This document shows, in pieces, positions 24,067-32,280 of a stretch of DNA of 64,000 bases (the first letter of the stretch is position 1; every line of letters begins with the position of its first letter). The stretch spans positions 288 to 64,287 of the forward strand of contig NZ_JAKFYR010000012.1 in the NCBI RefSeq assembly GCF_022554085.1. Direction: 5' to 3'. This DNA is from Rhodococcus sp. CH91 (GTDB lineage Bacteria > Actinomycetota > Actinomycetes > Mycobacteriales > Mycobacteriaceae). The position numbers and the translations under genes are program-made. The notes under the pieces are model-generated. The model was not told the DNA's origin and ran no database searches. It worked only from the letters and a program-made list of their open reading frames with translations.

Positions 24067-24885
24067 ATGCCCAGCGGTTCGGTTAGTGGCGGCTCCGGTA
24101 ACAAGAAGACCGGAGCCAAGTCGTCGAAGGCCATCCAGGCCGCCAAGAAGAAGAGCGGTGGCGCTCGCGGCGTTCCCGCGCAGCGGCAGATCCCGTGGCT
24201 GACGATCGGCGGCGTGGCCGTCGTCGTCGTGCTGGTCGCCGTGATCGCTGTGAGCCTGATTCCGAAGTATCAGGATCAGCAGGAGATGTCGGCGTGGACT
24301 CCGTCGGAGTCCAACCAGGACCCCTCGGACGACATCGAGGGTGTCCTGAAGATCGAGTACCCGGCGGGTGTGCACGTCGCGGCGAATCAGCGTGTCGCCT
24401 ACGACCAGTCGCCGCCGTTCGGTGGTCCCCACGACTCGGTGTGGGCGACCTGCACCGGAACCGTCTACGAGCAGGCCGTGCGGTCCGAGAACATGGTCCA
24501 CTCGCTCGAGCACGGCGCGGTGTGGATCGCGTACAACCCCGATCTGCTCGACGACGCCGCGGTCGACACGCTCCGCGCGAAGGTCGACGGCCGCACGTAC
24601 ATGGTGATGTCCCCCTATCCGGGCCTGGACTCCCCCATCTCGCTGCAGTCGTGGGGACGTCAGCTCAAGGTCGACAGCGTGGACGACGAACGCATCGACC
24701 AGTTCGTCAGCGCGCTGCGCCTGAACCAGTACACCTACCCCGAGGTGGGTGCCAGCTGCTCGACGATCCCCGGTTCGTTCGATCCGGCGAATCCGCCGGC
24801 CTTCGACGCCTCCGAGCCCGGTCCCGACGCGGTGCCGATGAACGCGGAGACCGCCGGCGACATGCAGGCACCGGCCGGGAGCTGA
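24067..24885 (+). CDS. DUF3105 membrane-anchored protein
   Basis: A 272-residue protein. The N-terminus is Ser/Gly/Lys-rich (about 1-40), then one membrane helix (about 45-66, [22 protein letters not shown]), then an extracytoplasmic domain with family features: [21 protein letters not shown], the His-containing [14 protein letters not shown], and a C-terminal Cys region (GASCSTIP). The DUF3105 family has no known function. ATG 24067 follows GAAAGAG. The gene is followed 2 bases later by the DUF305 gene, so the two probably work together. Divergent to argS. Confidence 0.9.
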   Translation: MPSGSVSGGSGNKKTGAKSSKAIQAAKKKSGGARGVPAQRQIPWLTIGGVAVVVVLVAVIAVSLIPKYQDQQEMSAWTPSESNQDPSDDIEGVLKIEYPAGVHVAANQRVAYDQSPPFGGPHDSVWATCTGTVYEQAVRSENMVHSLEHGAVWIAYNPDLLDDAAVDTLRAKVDGRTYMVMSPYPGLDSPISLQSWGRQLKVDSVDDERIDQFVSALRLNQYTYPEVGASCSTIPGSFDPANPPAFDASEPGPDAVPMNAETAGDMQAPAGS

Positions 24886-24887
24886 CG

Positions 24888-25604
24888 ATGAGCGAAACCC
24901 CCTCGGATACGTCCTCCCCGCAGCGCACACGCGGGGAACATTCCCGGATGCTGTTCGCGCTGCTCACCGTCGCAGCGGTCGCGGTGGGTTTCCTCGCGGG
25001 TTTCCTCGCCCGGGTTCCCTTCGAGGACTCGGCGCCTGCCGCCCCGGAGGCGGGCTCGGTGGACGTCGGTTTCGCGCAGGACATGATCGTGCACCACGAT
25101 CAGGGTGTCGAGATGGCTGCCGTCGCGATCGCCAATTCGGGCGACGATCGCATCCGCAACATCGCGTACGACATCCTGACCACGCAGCAGAACCAGATCG
25201 GCCAGATGCAGGGCTGGCTGTCGCTGTGGGGACAGCCGCTGCTGCCGACCGGTGAGTACATGACGTGGATGACCGAGTCCGGTGGCCACGACCACGGCGG
25301 TCACGGCACGGCCACGAATGCGGAGGGTGCGAGCGACTCGCATCTGATGCCGGGCATGGCCACTTCCGAGGATCTCGCGAATCTCCGGGCCGCCCGCGGA
25401 CCCGAACTGGACGTGCTCTTCCTCCAATTGATGCTGCGACATCACGAGGGCGGTCTGCCGATGATGGAGTACGGCGAGCAGTATGCGAGCACGGCGGCGG
25501 TGCGCAATCTGGCGGGCACGATGGTTGCGACGCAGCAGGGCGAATCGGATCTGATGAGGACCCTGCTCGCCGAGCGTGGCGCCGAACCGCTGCCGCTCAA
25601 CTGA
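24888..25604 (+). CDS. DUF305 exported His/Met-rich protein
   Basis: A 238-residue protein with an N-terminal membrane or signal helix (about 21-42, LFALLTVAAVAVGFLAGFLA). Two DUF305 repeats follow: FAQDMIVHHDQGVEMA near 62-77, and LQLMLRHHEGGLPMMEYG near 185. Between them lies a His/Gly-rich stretch (GGHDHGGHG). DUF305 proteins are four-helix bundles resembling ferritin or copper-binding proteins. The paired HH and Met residues suggest metal binding, possibly copper; this is inference. It is coupled to the DUF3105 gene. Confidence 0.92.
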   Translation: MSETPSDTSSPQRTRGEHSRMLFALLTVAAVAVGFLAGFLARVPFEDSAPAAPEAGSVDVGFAQDMIVHHDQGVEMAAVAIANSGDDRIRNIAYDILTTQQNQIGQMQGWLSLWGQPLLPTGEYMTWMTESGGHDHGGHGTATNAEGASDSHLMPGMATSEDLANLRAARGPELDVLFLQLMLRHHEGGLPMMEYGEQYASTAAVRNLAGTMVATQQGESDLMRTLLAERGAEPLPLN

Positions 25605-25667
25605 GCCGTCCGACCGCACGAAACCGGAACTCCGGCCGAAAACCGGCTCTGACCTGCCGATGTGGAG

Positions 25668-25695
25668 TTGAGCGCTCGATGCGCTAGGCTAACTC
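25668..25695 (+). promoter_or_regulatory. Candidate tRNA-Arg promoter
   Basis: TTGAGC (25668-25673), a 16-base spacer and TAACTC (25690-25695) lie 30 bases before the mature tRNA. The -35 is a fair match and the -10 is weak. Confidence 0.4.
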
Positions 25696-25725
25696 CCGCA
25701 CCTCCGGTCATCCGGCGGTCCGGAT

Positions 25726-25801
25726 GCCCTCGTAGCTCAGGGGATAGAGCGCTTGCCTCCGGAGCAAGAAGTCGCAGGTTCGAATCCTGCCGAGGGCACC
25801 A
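25726..25801 (+). tRNA. tRNA-Arg (CCG)
   Basis: A 76-base gene with CCA encoded. The acceptor stem GCCCTCG pairs with CGAGGGC (25791-25797). The D-arm is AGCTCAGGGGATAGAGC, the anticodon stem CTTGC/GCAAG encloses loop CTCCGGA with anticodon CCG (reads CGG), and the T-arm is GCAGGTTCGAATCCTGC. It lies alone between DUF305 and a strong hairpin. M. tuberculosis, as I recall, also has a tRNA-Arg near argS. Confidence 0.97.
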
Positions 25802-25802
25802 C

Positions 25803-25834
25803 GAAGGCCCCGCTTCTCACGAAGCGGGGCCTTC
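25803..25834 (+). terminator. Hairpin behind tRNA-Arg
   Basis: A perfect 14-bp stem (GAAGGCCCCGCTTC and its complement) with a TCAC loop starts one base after the tRNA. No T-run follows on the plus strand (GGTGTTC), so it may act as a terminator without a U-tract or shield the tRNA 3' end. It may also end the leftward epoxide-hydrolase-like gene, whose stop is 30 bases away. Confidence 0.75.
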
Positions 25835-25863
25835 GGTGTTCATCGGGTCGGTTCCGGTGTCGG

Positions 25864-26223
25864 TCAGTTGCCGGTGAACGGCGTCGGGTCGAAGTAGTCC
25901 CGGCAGGCCGCGATCTTTCCGTCGACGATCTCGAACACGCCCGTGACGGGGAGTTCGATCGTCCTACCGTTCATGGTGAACACATCGGTGCGTTCGTTGA
26001 GCACGACGCTGCCCGAGACTGCCTGGTGGTGGATGCGATAGTCGATGGCCCCGAACGACGTCACGAAGCCCGCGATGTACTCCTCGATGGCCGCCCTGCC
26101 GCGGATCGGTTCCATCGGGATGTTGTGAAAGACCGCGTCCTCGGCGAAGAAGCCGGCGAGCTCGGCCGGATCGGGATCGGCCCAGCGCCGGCAGAACTCG
26201 GTGACGACCTCGTCGGGGCTCAT
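25864..26223 (-). CDS. Limonene-1,2-epoxide hydrolase-like protein
   Basis: A 119-residue NTF2/SnoaL-fold protein. The sequence follows the limonene epoxide hydrolase family: FHNIPMEPIRGR, then NERTDVF with the Arg-x-Asp pair, and CRDYFD with the second Asp, matching the Asp-Arg-Asp catalytic triad. The M. tuberculosis relative is EphG. Substrate unknown. The start overlaps the stop of the metallo-hydrolase gene by 4 bases, so both are made together. Confidence 0.85.
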   Translation of the reverse strand: MSPDEVVTEFCRRWADPDPAELAGFFAEDAVFHNIPMEPIRGRAAIEEYIAGFVTSFGAIDYRIHHQAVSGSVVLNERTDVFTMNGRTIELPVTGVFEIVDGKIAACRDYFDPTPFTGN

Positions 26224-27218
26224 CGGCTCTGCACGCGCGCGAAGCGGGCGGGTTCGGTTCCCGCCACTCGACGGACCCGTCCTCGTTCGATGAGCTGCCG
26301 CACGTGCGCCGACCCCTCGGCGAGCGCCATTCTCTTACCGTGCAAGGGGGTCTCGTCCCACGGCCGGTACCAGCGCATGCGGGCGGTGGCCTCCCACAGC
26401 GTGAGTTCCTCGTCGCCGAATGCGTCGTAGAGATCGTCGAGGCGCTGGTCGTGGTGGTCGATCAGTTCGCCGACGCGGTGCGGCAGGTCGTCGATCTGCT
26501 GCCGGTGTGCGGGCAGTGCGCGCCGCACGGGCAGATCGGCGACCACGCGTAGCGACTCGAGATACTCCCCCAGCGCGTCGCGTTGCGGCAGCGGGAAATC
26601 GAACTCGCCGACGTGCGGGGTCGTGGTCGCGAGGACGTGGTCGCCGCTGAACAGCACGCCGTGTTCCTCGAGCAGGAAGCACGCGTGACCGGCCGTGTGG
26701 CCGGGGGTCAGCACGGTGCGCAGGGAGCGGCCCGCCAGCGGGATCGTCTCGTCGGCACCGAGTTTGCGGTCGGGCAGCGAGTCGGGACGGCCCACCGCCG
26801 GCACGGCGGTGGCGAGCGATTCCTCGATCGCATCCTCGGGTGCGCCGGCACGGCGCAACAGTTCGGCTTCCTGGGGACGGCGATCGACGTCGGAGAGCAT
26901 GACCTCGAGGTGCGCGAAATCGGCCTCGTTCATGGCCACCCAGCATCCGGAGGCCTCGCGGATGCGTCCGGTGAGGCCGACATGGTCGGGATGGAAATGG
27001 GTGACGACGACGCCCTCGACGTCGGTCACCGACAGGCCCGCCGTCGCCAGTCCGTCCTGCAGGGCCGCCCACGACCTGTCGTCGTTCCAGCCGACGTCCA
27101 CGAGGACGACACCGCGTGGGGATTCCATCACGTAGACCTGGGTATCACCGACGGGCAGGTCTGCCACCGGGACGGGGACGACATGGATGCCGTCTCCGAT
27201 ATCACACGCTCGGGCCAT
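26220..27218 (-). CDS. MBL-fold metallo-hydrolase
   Basis: A 332-residue metallo-beta-lactamase-fold hydrolase. The metal motif HFHPDHVG is near residue 74-81; GHTAGHACF and FSGDHVLATT give the further His and Asp ligands. The C-terminal part after residue 235 (DLPHRVGELIDHHDQRL) is the helical tail seen in a subgroup of RNase Z/glyoxalase II-like enzymes. Substrate unknown. A GAGAGG ribosome site precedes ATG. It forms a two-gene operon with the epoxide hydrolase-like gene. Confidence 0.9.
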   Translation of the reverse strand: MARACDIGDGIHVVPVPVADLPVGDTQVYVMESPRGVVLVDVGWNDDRSWAALQDGLATAGLSVTDVEGVVVTHFHPDHVGLTGRIREASGCWVAMNEADFAHLEVMLSDVDRRPQEAELLRRAGAPEDAIEESLATAVPAVGRPDSLPDRKLGADETIPLAGRSLRTVLTPGHTAGHACFLLEEHGVLFSGDHVLATTTPHVGEFDFPLPQRDALGEYLESLRVVADLPVRRALPAHRQQIDDLPHRVGELIDHHDQRLDDLYDAFGDEELTLWEATARMRWYRPWDETPLHGKRMALAEGSAHVRQLIERGRVRRVAGTEPARFARVQSR

Positions 27219-27243
27219 CGGTCATACCTCTCGATCATGGTGA

Positions 27244-27257
27244 CTTTCGCTCGAAAG
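27244..27257. promoter_or_regulatory. Inverted repeat upstream of the MBL-fold gene
   Basis: CTTTCG-CT-CGAAAG is a 6-bp inverted repeat 26 bases before the metallo-hydrolase start and just after cysQ. It could be an operator, but no regulator gene is adjacent and no clear -35/-10 pair was found. Confidence 0.3.
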
Positions 27258-27271
27258 CTACCGTAATAAGT

Positions 27272-28417
27272 TCAACTATTCTGCGGATGGGGCTCGATGA
27301 CTGCGACGATGGACCGGATCTCCCCCGCCGGGATGTCGAAATGCTCGGTCACCGCGACCGACATCTCCGATGCCGGCTTCCCTCCACCCGGAACCGTCGC
27401 GATGTCCAGCACGAAGCGCGCGACCACGCTGTGATGCCATTCGTGGAACTGCAGGTCGCGGATCCTGCGGATCGGCCGGTATTCCGGGCCGTGCTCGAGC
27501 CGGTCACGGATCTCGACGCCACTGTCTCCGGTGCGCTCCCCGTTCTCGACCCGCCAGGCATCGGCGGCGAGCCGCACATGGGACGCGTCGTGGCTCACCA
27601 GGGAACGGATGTAGGCGCGCGCCATCGCCACCCGAGGACTGTCACCCGGACCGACCGCATGGCGGGCCAGTGCCGCCATCACCTCCGGAGCCCATTCCGC
27701 ACGGCAGATCACCAGGTCGGGAAGATATGGATGCGGCCGGTTGTATTCCAGTTCGCTGCCGTCGATCCGGCTGCAGTGCAGGCCGGCGGCCCGGGCCACC
27801 GCGACCGGCGCCGCCGAATCCCACTCCCACTGTCCGCCGGCGTGGATATAAGCGTCGGCCTCACCCCGGACCACCGCCATCGCCTTGGCGCCGGCCGAGC
27901 CCATCCGGATCAGGTCGGCACCGAGCTCGCCTGCGAGATCGAACACGAATGACGGCGGCCTGCTCCCGCTGATGACGATGCGCGGACGACGCCGCGAGAC
28001 CGGAGGCGGAGGCGGTACGTCGCCGGTACTGTGCACCACGCCGATCGCGGGCTGGGCCACCGCACCCGCGGTCAGGCCCTTGCCCGCCTCCCACAGTGCG
28101 ACGTGGACCGCCCAGTCGACGTGCGAGGGCATCCCGTACTCCTTCGATCCGTCCAGCGGATCGATGATCCAGACCCGGTCGGCCTCGACCCGCGACGGAT
28201 CGTCGGCGGACTCCTCCGAGAGCACCGCGTCCCCGGGTCGTGCCGCGGCCAGGCGTTCGAGGATGTAGGTATCGGCGGCGCGGTCACCGCGCCGGCCCAG
28301 CTCGCGGCCGGTGAGGGCATCTCCCTCGATGGCACGGACGGTCAGTAACAGTTCCCCTGCGGCGGAGGCTGTCTCGGCGGCGAGTCGGGCATCGTCGAGC
28401 TGGGAGTCGTCGGTCAT
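27272..28417 (-). CDS. cysQ: CysQ 3'(2'),5'-bisphosphate nucleotidase with extra C-terminal domain
   Basis: The N-terminal part (about 1-255) is a magnesium-dependent phosphatase that converts PAP to AMP, clearing the by-product of PAPS use. Metal ligands are visible: LSEES with Glu68/Glu69, DPLDGSKE with Asp86 and Asp89, and WEWDSAAP with Asp200. CysQ normally ends after PDLVICRAE and a short helix (about 260 residues). Here the frame continues for another 120 residues (AMARAYIRSLVSHDASH to IEPHPQNS), which resembles a SnoaL/NTF2-like small domain by its helix-then-strand pattern; that label is inference. The 381-residue protein is one uninterrupted frame. Its ATG overlaps the cysNC stop by 4 bases. 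Confidence 0.9.
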   Translation of the reverse strand: MTDDSQLDDARLAAETASAAGELLLTVRAIEGDALTGRELGRRGDRAADTYILERLAAARPGDAVLSEESADDPSRVEADRVWIIDPLDGSKEYGMPSHVDWAVHVALWEAGKGLTAGAVAQPAIGVVHSTGDVPPPPPVSRRRPRIVISGSRPPSFVFDLAGELGADLIRMGSAGAKAMAVVRGEADAYIHAGGQWEWDSAAPVAVARAAGLHCSRIDGSELEYNRPHPYLPDLVICRAEWAPEVMAALARHAVGPGDSPRVAMARAYIRSLVSHDASHVRLAADAWRVENGERTGDSGVEIRDRLEHGPEYRPIRRIRDLQFHEWHHSVVARFVLDIATVPGGGKPASEMSVAVTEHFDIPAGEIRSIVAVIEPHPQNS

Positions 28418-30252
28418 GCGGTCAACAATTGCACGATCAGCGCGGCCTTCGCCGCAGGAGTGCCGTCTCGTGGACGAAGCACCATCTCGGGCTCGCGTGG
28501 CGGCTCGTACGGATCGTCGACGCCGGTGAAGCGGGTGATCTCGCCGGCGCGGGCCCGTGCGTACATGCCCTTGGGGTCGCGCGCCTCGCACTCCGCGAGC
28601 GGCGTGTCGACGAACACCTCGTAGAACGGTATGCCCGCCTCCTCGTGATGCCGGCGCACGCGGTCGCGGTCCTCCCGGTACGGGCTGATCAATGCGCAGA
28701 TCGCGACCAGACCGGCGTCGGCCATCAGCTGGGCCACCGCACCGACACGCCGGACGTTCTCGGCGCGATCCTCCGGGCCGAAACCTAGATCGGCGTTGAG
28801 CCCGTGCCGCAGGTTGTCGCCGTCGAGGCGGTAAGCGGGAATTCCCTCGGCGATCAGTTTCCGCTCGAGCTCGACAGCGACGGTGGATTTGCCGGAGGCC
28901 GACAAGCCGGTGAGCCAGACCGTCGCGCCCGCCCTCCCCCGCTCGGTACGTGCGACCTCGGCCGAGTGCCACACCACCGGAACATCCGCCAGCGTCGGTC
29001 CGAGGATCGTTCCCGCGGCGACGGTGTTGCCCGTGTGCTCGTCCACGAGGACGAAACCGCCGGTGGTGCGATTACGGCGATACGGGTCGAACAGCAGTGG
29101 CTTGTGCGTGCGGATCCGTACACGACCGATCTCGTTGAGGCGCAGCGAGCCGGCGGTCTCGTCGCGGTGCAGGGAATCGATGTCGAGCCGATAGTCGACG
29201 CGCGCCACCCGGGCGGTGACGGCCTGAGTCGTGTGCAGCAGGACGTACCGAGCATCCTCGTCGAGGGAGGAGCGCTCGTCGAACCAGCACACCATGGCGT
29301 CGATCTCCCGGCCGACGAGCGGACGGTTATTGGGGCGGCACACCATGTCGCCGCGACCGACGTCGAGGTCGTGCCCGAGTTCGACGCATACCGCCGCACC
29401 GGCGAAGGCGTGGTCGAGTGTGACCCCGCCGGGTCCGCGGAGCGCCCGCACGTGCGTCGCGAACCCCGAAGGCAGAACGACCACCTCGTCGCCCGGCGCG
29501 AATCCTCCCCCGGCGATCGTGCCGGCGACCCCACGGAAGTCACGGTGCGGTCCGTCGCCGCCCGGCCGGATCACGTACTGCACGGGAAGACGGGCGTCGA
29601 TCAGATTGGCGTCGGACGCGACGTGCACCTGTTCGAGATGATGCAGGAGCGAGGTCCCCTCGTACCACGGCATGTTCGCGGTCCGGGAGACGACGTTGTC
29701 GCCGTGCAGAGCGGAGACCGGGACGAAGGCGAGGTCGGGGATGTCGAGTTTCGCCGCGAACGCGCGGAATTCGTCGCACAGCTCGTCGAATCGTTGCTGC
29801 GACCAGTCCACGAGGTCCATCTTGTTGATACAGAGCACCACGTGTCGGACACCGAGGAGGGACGCCAGGAAGGCGTGCCTGCGGGTCTGTTCGACGATCC
29901 CCTTGCGGGCGTCGACGAGGACGAGTGCGAGGTCCGCGGTCGACGCGCCCGTGACCATGTTCCGCGTGTACTGCTCGTGGCCGGGGGTGTCGGCGATGAC
30001 GAAGGTCCGATGAGCGGTGGCGAAATAGCGGTAGGCGACGTCGATCGTGATGCCCTGCTCACGTTCGGCACGAAGACCGTCGGTGAGCAGCGCCAGGTCG
30101 GCCCGGTCGGCGCCGCGGGCGCGACTGACGCGGTCCACGGCCTCGAACTGGTCCTCGAAGACCGCCTTGGAATCGAACAGCAGGCGGCCGATGAGGGTGG
30201 ACTTGCCGTCGTCCACGCTTCCCGCGGTGGAGATGCGCAGCAGACTCGACAT
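28414..30252 (-). CDS. cysNC: Bifunctional sulfate adenylyltransferase large subunit / APS kinase CysNC
   Basis: It makes APS with CysD, driven by GTP, then phosphorylates APS to PAPS. It has 612 residues, as in M. tuberculosis CysNC. The CysN GTPase half has GSVDDGKSTLIGRL near 11-24, DTPGHEQY and NKMDLVDW. The APS kinase half begins near 435 with the P-loop GLSASGKST and LDGDNLRHGLN. The open frame continues upstream across cysD, but homology starts at MSSLLRISTAG. Stop and start with cysD overlap by one base (TGATG). Confidence 0.97.
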   Translation of the reverse strand: MSSLLRISTAGSVDDGKSTLIGRLLFDSKAVFEDQFEAVDRVSRARGADRADLALLTDGLRAEREQGITIDVAYRYFATAHRTFVIADTPGHEQYTRNMVTGASTADLALVLVDARKGIVEQTRRHAFLASLLGVRHVVLCINKMDLVDWSQQRFDELCDEFRAFAAKLDIPDLAFVPVSALHGDNVVSRTANMPWYEGTSLLHHLEQVHVASDANLIDARLPVQYVIRPGGDGPHRDFRGVAGTIAGGGFAPGDEVVVLPSGFATHVRALRGPGGVTLDHAFAGAAVCVELGHDLDVGRGDMVCRPNNRPLVGREIDAMVCWFDERSSLDEDARYVLLHTTQAVTARVARVDYRLDIDSLHRDETAGSLRLNEIGRVRIRTHKPLLFDPYRRNRTTGGFVLVDEHTGNTVAAGTILGPTLADVPVVWHSAEVARTERGRAGATVWLTGLSASGKSTVAVELERKLIAEGIPAYRLDGDNLRHGLNADLGFGPEDRAENVRRVGAVAQLMADAGLVAICALISPYREDRDRVRRHHEEAGIPFYEVFVDTPLAECEARDPKGMYARARAGEITRFTGVDDPYEPPREPEMVLRPRDGTPAAKAALIVQLLTA

Positions 30253-31184
30253 CAGAAGTATCCCTCCCGCTTGCGGTCTTCCATCCCGGCGTCCGAGATG
30301 CGGTCGTCCGCCCGGGTCGCCCCGCGTTCGGTGACCCGGCTCGCGGCGACCTCGGCGACGACCTCGGCTGCGGTGGCCGCAGCCGATTCGACACAGCCCG
30401 TACACGTGGCGTCGCCGACGGTGCGGAACCGCACGAGCACCTCGCGGGGCGTCTCGTCCGGCAGCAGGGTGAGAAAGCGGTTGTGCGCGAGCATCATTCC
30501 GTCGCGTTCGATCACGGGGCGCCGGTGAGCGTAGTACAGGGAGGGCAGATCGACGTGCTCGTCGCGGATGTATCGCCAGATGTCGAGTTCGGTCCAGTTG
30601 GAGAGAGGGAACACCCGGACGTGCTCGCCCTTGCGGTGGCGGCCGTTGTACAGGCGCCACAATTCCGGACGCTGCGCTTTCGGGTCCCACTGCCCGAATT
30701 CGTCGCGCAGGCTGAAGATGCGTTCCTTGGCCCGGGCCTTCTCCTCGTCCCGGCGGGCACCCCCGAAGACCGCATCGAAGCCGCCTTCGGTCACCGCCCG
30801 CAACAGGGTGCCGGTCTGCAGACGATTGCGGGTGGCCCGAGGCCCGTGATCCTCGACCGCGCGTCCGGCATCGAGATCGTCCTGGACCGACGCCGTGAGC
30901 AACCGCACGCCCCGTTCCGCCACCGTGCGGTCGCGGAACTCGATCACTTCGTCGAAGTTGTGCCCGGTATCGATGTGCAGCACCGGAAACGGCAGCGGAG
31001 CCGGCCAGAACGCCTTCGCCGCCAGGTGGAGCATGACAGCGGAGTCCTTGCCTCCGGAGAAGAGCAGCACCGGGCGGGCGAAGGTGGCGGCGACCTCCCG
31101 GAAGATGTGGACGGACTCCGCCTCGAGCGCGTCGAGCAGCGAGAGTTCGTAGGTGGGTGGTCGTCGTGAAGACACCGCAGTCAC
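30252..31184 (-). CDS. cysD: Sulfate adenylyltransferase small subunit CysD
   Basis: ATP sulfurylase catalytic subunit, forming APS from sulfate and ATP with CysN. It has 310 residues from GTG 31184 (MTAVSSRRPPTYELS). The PP-loop is LLFSGGKDSAVMLH (about 40-54), followed by HIDTGHNFDEVIEFRD and GGARRDEEKARAKER. The C-terminal GDATCTGC region is typical. It is the first gene of cysD-cysNC-cysQ. Its promoter lies over the 3' end of the iclR gene and contains the palindrome described at 31252-31265. Confidence 0.97.
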   Translation of the reverse strand: MTAVSSRRPPTYELSLLDALEAESVHIFREVAATFARPVLLFSGGKDSAVMLHLAAKAFWPAPLPFPVLHIDTGHNFDEVIEFRDRTVAERGVRLLTASVQDDLDAGRAVEDHGPRATRNRLQTGTLLRAVTEGGFDAVFGGARRDEEKARAKERIFSLRDEFGQWDPKAQRPELWRLYNGRHRKGEHVRVFPLSNWTELDIWRYIRDEHVDLPSLYYAHRRPVIERDGMMLAHNRFLTLLPDETPREVLVRFRTVGDATCTGCVESAAATAAEVVAEVAASRVTERGATRADDRISDAGMEDRKREGYF

Positions 31185-31247
31185 ATGCCCTTTCCGGGCG
31201 AGCGCCGTTCCGAATGTGTACCGGCGCGGTCGACGTTCGATGCGTTC

Positions 31248-31277
31248 ACGATAGAACGAGTTTCAATTCTCGGTCAA
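31248..31277 (-). promoter_or_regulatory. Probable cysD promoter
   Basis: On the minus strand TTGACC (plus 31272-31277), an 18-base spacer and TATCGT (plus 31248-31253) form a promoter overlapping the end of iclR. The predicted start is near 31241, giving a leader of about 57 bases. The same two boxes, with a 17-base spacer, occur at the divergent DUF1214 operon promoter. Confidence 0.55.
31252..31265 (-). promoter_or_regulatory. TnnAACnnGTTnnA operator in the cysD promoter
   Basis: Read on the minus strand, TGAAACTCGTTCTA fits TnnAACnnGTTnnA, the 14-bp pattern described for the mycobacterial lipid/cholesterol repressor KstR. It lies in the spacer and over the -10 box of the cysD promoter and covers the iclR stop codon. 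It is nearly the same as the site at 32209-32222. Whether KstR or the neighbouring IclR protein binds it cannot be told from sequence. Confidence 0.55.
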
Positions 31278-32198
31278 CGACCGGCCCTCCGGCTGCCGGC
31301 GGCGGACCGGCCGGCGACCCCCGAGTTCGGTGGTGATCGCATCCGCTGCCGCCACGAGCGCCTGCCCGTAGCGCTCGAGTGCGGCGGCATCGAGCTCGCG
31401 TTCGACGTGCATCGCGAGCACGAGCGACTGGTGCCCGTCCGCATCGAAGGCGGGCGCCGCCACGAGATTGACCGCATGCGACGCCCCCGAGGCGAAGGCA
31501 TCGGGGAGAAGCACGCGCTCACCGGGACTCGACACGAGCTCCGCGAGCATCTCCCGCATCTCGGGCGCCAGGTCGTGCGAGATCACCCCGGCCATGAGGG
31601 CATAGAGACGCCGGCCGCCCCGGGTCAGGGATTCGGCCAGATAACCGGTGCGACGACATTCGGCCACCACGCGGCGCAGGTGTTCGCGGTCGACGTCCAC
31701 CGGCAGCGTGGGTTCACGACGCAGCCACTCCTCCATCCGTTCGTCGGTGTCCCACAGCACGTACATCAACCCGACGGGCGGAGCGAACGGATAGACCTCC
31801 CCCACGCGGGCGGCGGCCGCGGCACCGCGCGCGTGGCCCTCACCGGCGACCTCGAGCACCACGATGCGATCCCCGACCACCGCCGAGGCCGTGCACAGCA
31901 CGTGGAACTGCGCCGCGAGCGGTCCGAGATGCCGGTGCGCGACCGCTCCCGACGAGAATCCCTGCTGCGCCGCGCGCCCCGCGACGACCAGGGCGGGCCC
32001 GAGCCCGTACGTCTTGCCGACCGGGTCGCGAACGAGATATCCGGCCTCGGTCAGCACGGTGAGGATTCCCAAGCAGGTGGGCTTGCTCAGGCCGAGTTCC
32101 CGCGCCAGCTCGGACAAGCCGTAGCGGCATCCGGGACGGGCGACGAAGTGATCGAGGATCTCCACCACGCGTTCGGTGGGGGGCGAGCGGCGGACCAT
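31263..32198 (-). CDS. IclR-family transcriptional regulator
   Basis: A 311-residue regulator from ATG 32198 (MVRRSPPTERVVEILDHF) with GGAGG 5 bases upstream. The N-terminal winged helix-turn-helix (about 8-68, YGLSELARELGLSKPTCLGILTVL) is followed by an effector-binding domain (about 80-270) of the IclR type. Effector unknown. It sits between cysD and the divergent DUF1214-SDR-sulfotransferase operon, and its ends are bracketed by two almost identical palindromes, so control of both flanking operons is plausible. A TAAAGT box on the minus strand may be part of its own promoter. Confidence 0.93.
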   Translation of the reverse strand: MVRRSPPTERVVEILDHFVARPGCRYGLSELARELGLSKPTCLGILTVLTEAGYLVRDPVGKTYGLGPALVVAGRAAQQGFSSGAVAHRHLGPLAAQFHVLCTASAVVGDRIVVLEVAGEGHARGAAAAARVGEVYPFAPPVGLMYVLWDTDERMEEWLRREPTLPVDVDREHLRRVVAECRRTGYLAESLTRGGRRLYALMAGVISHDLAPEMREMLAELVSSPGERVLLPDAFASGASHAVNLVAAPAFDADGHQSLVLAMHVERELDAAALERYGQALVAAADAITTELGGRRPVRRRQPEGRSLTEN

Positions 32199-32226
32199 TG
32201 ACCCTCCCTGTAACACGTTCTATCGT
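32198..32226 (+). promoter_or_regulatory. Probable promoter of the DUF1214-SDR-sulfotransferase operon
   Basis: TTGACC (32198-32203), a 17-base spacer and TATCGT (32221-32226) form a promoter with a predicted start near 32233, about 48 bases before GTG 32281. The -35 box overlaps the iclR start region. Both boxes equal those of the cysD promoter. Confidence 0.6.
32209..32222 (+). promoter_or_regulatory. TnnAACnnGTTnnA operator of the sulfotransferase operon
   Basis: TGTAACACGTTCTA fits the KstR-type pattern TnnAACnnGTTnnA and lies in the promoter spacer, reaching the -10 box. It shares 12 of 14 bases with the cysD site, and the downstream TCGT is also conserved. A protein bound here would block the promoter, so a repressor is likely. 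Confidence 0.6.
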
Positions 32227-32280
32227 CTGCCCCACGAGACTTTACCGCAGCGGTACACATATGGACCACAGGAGATCGCA

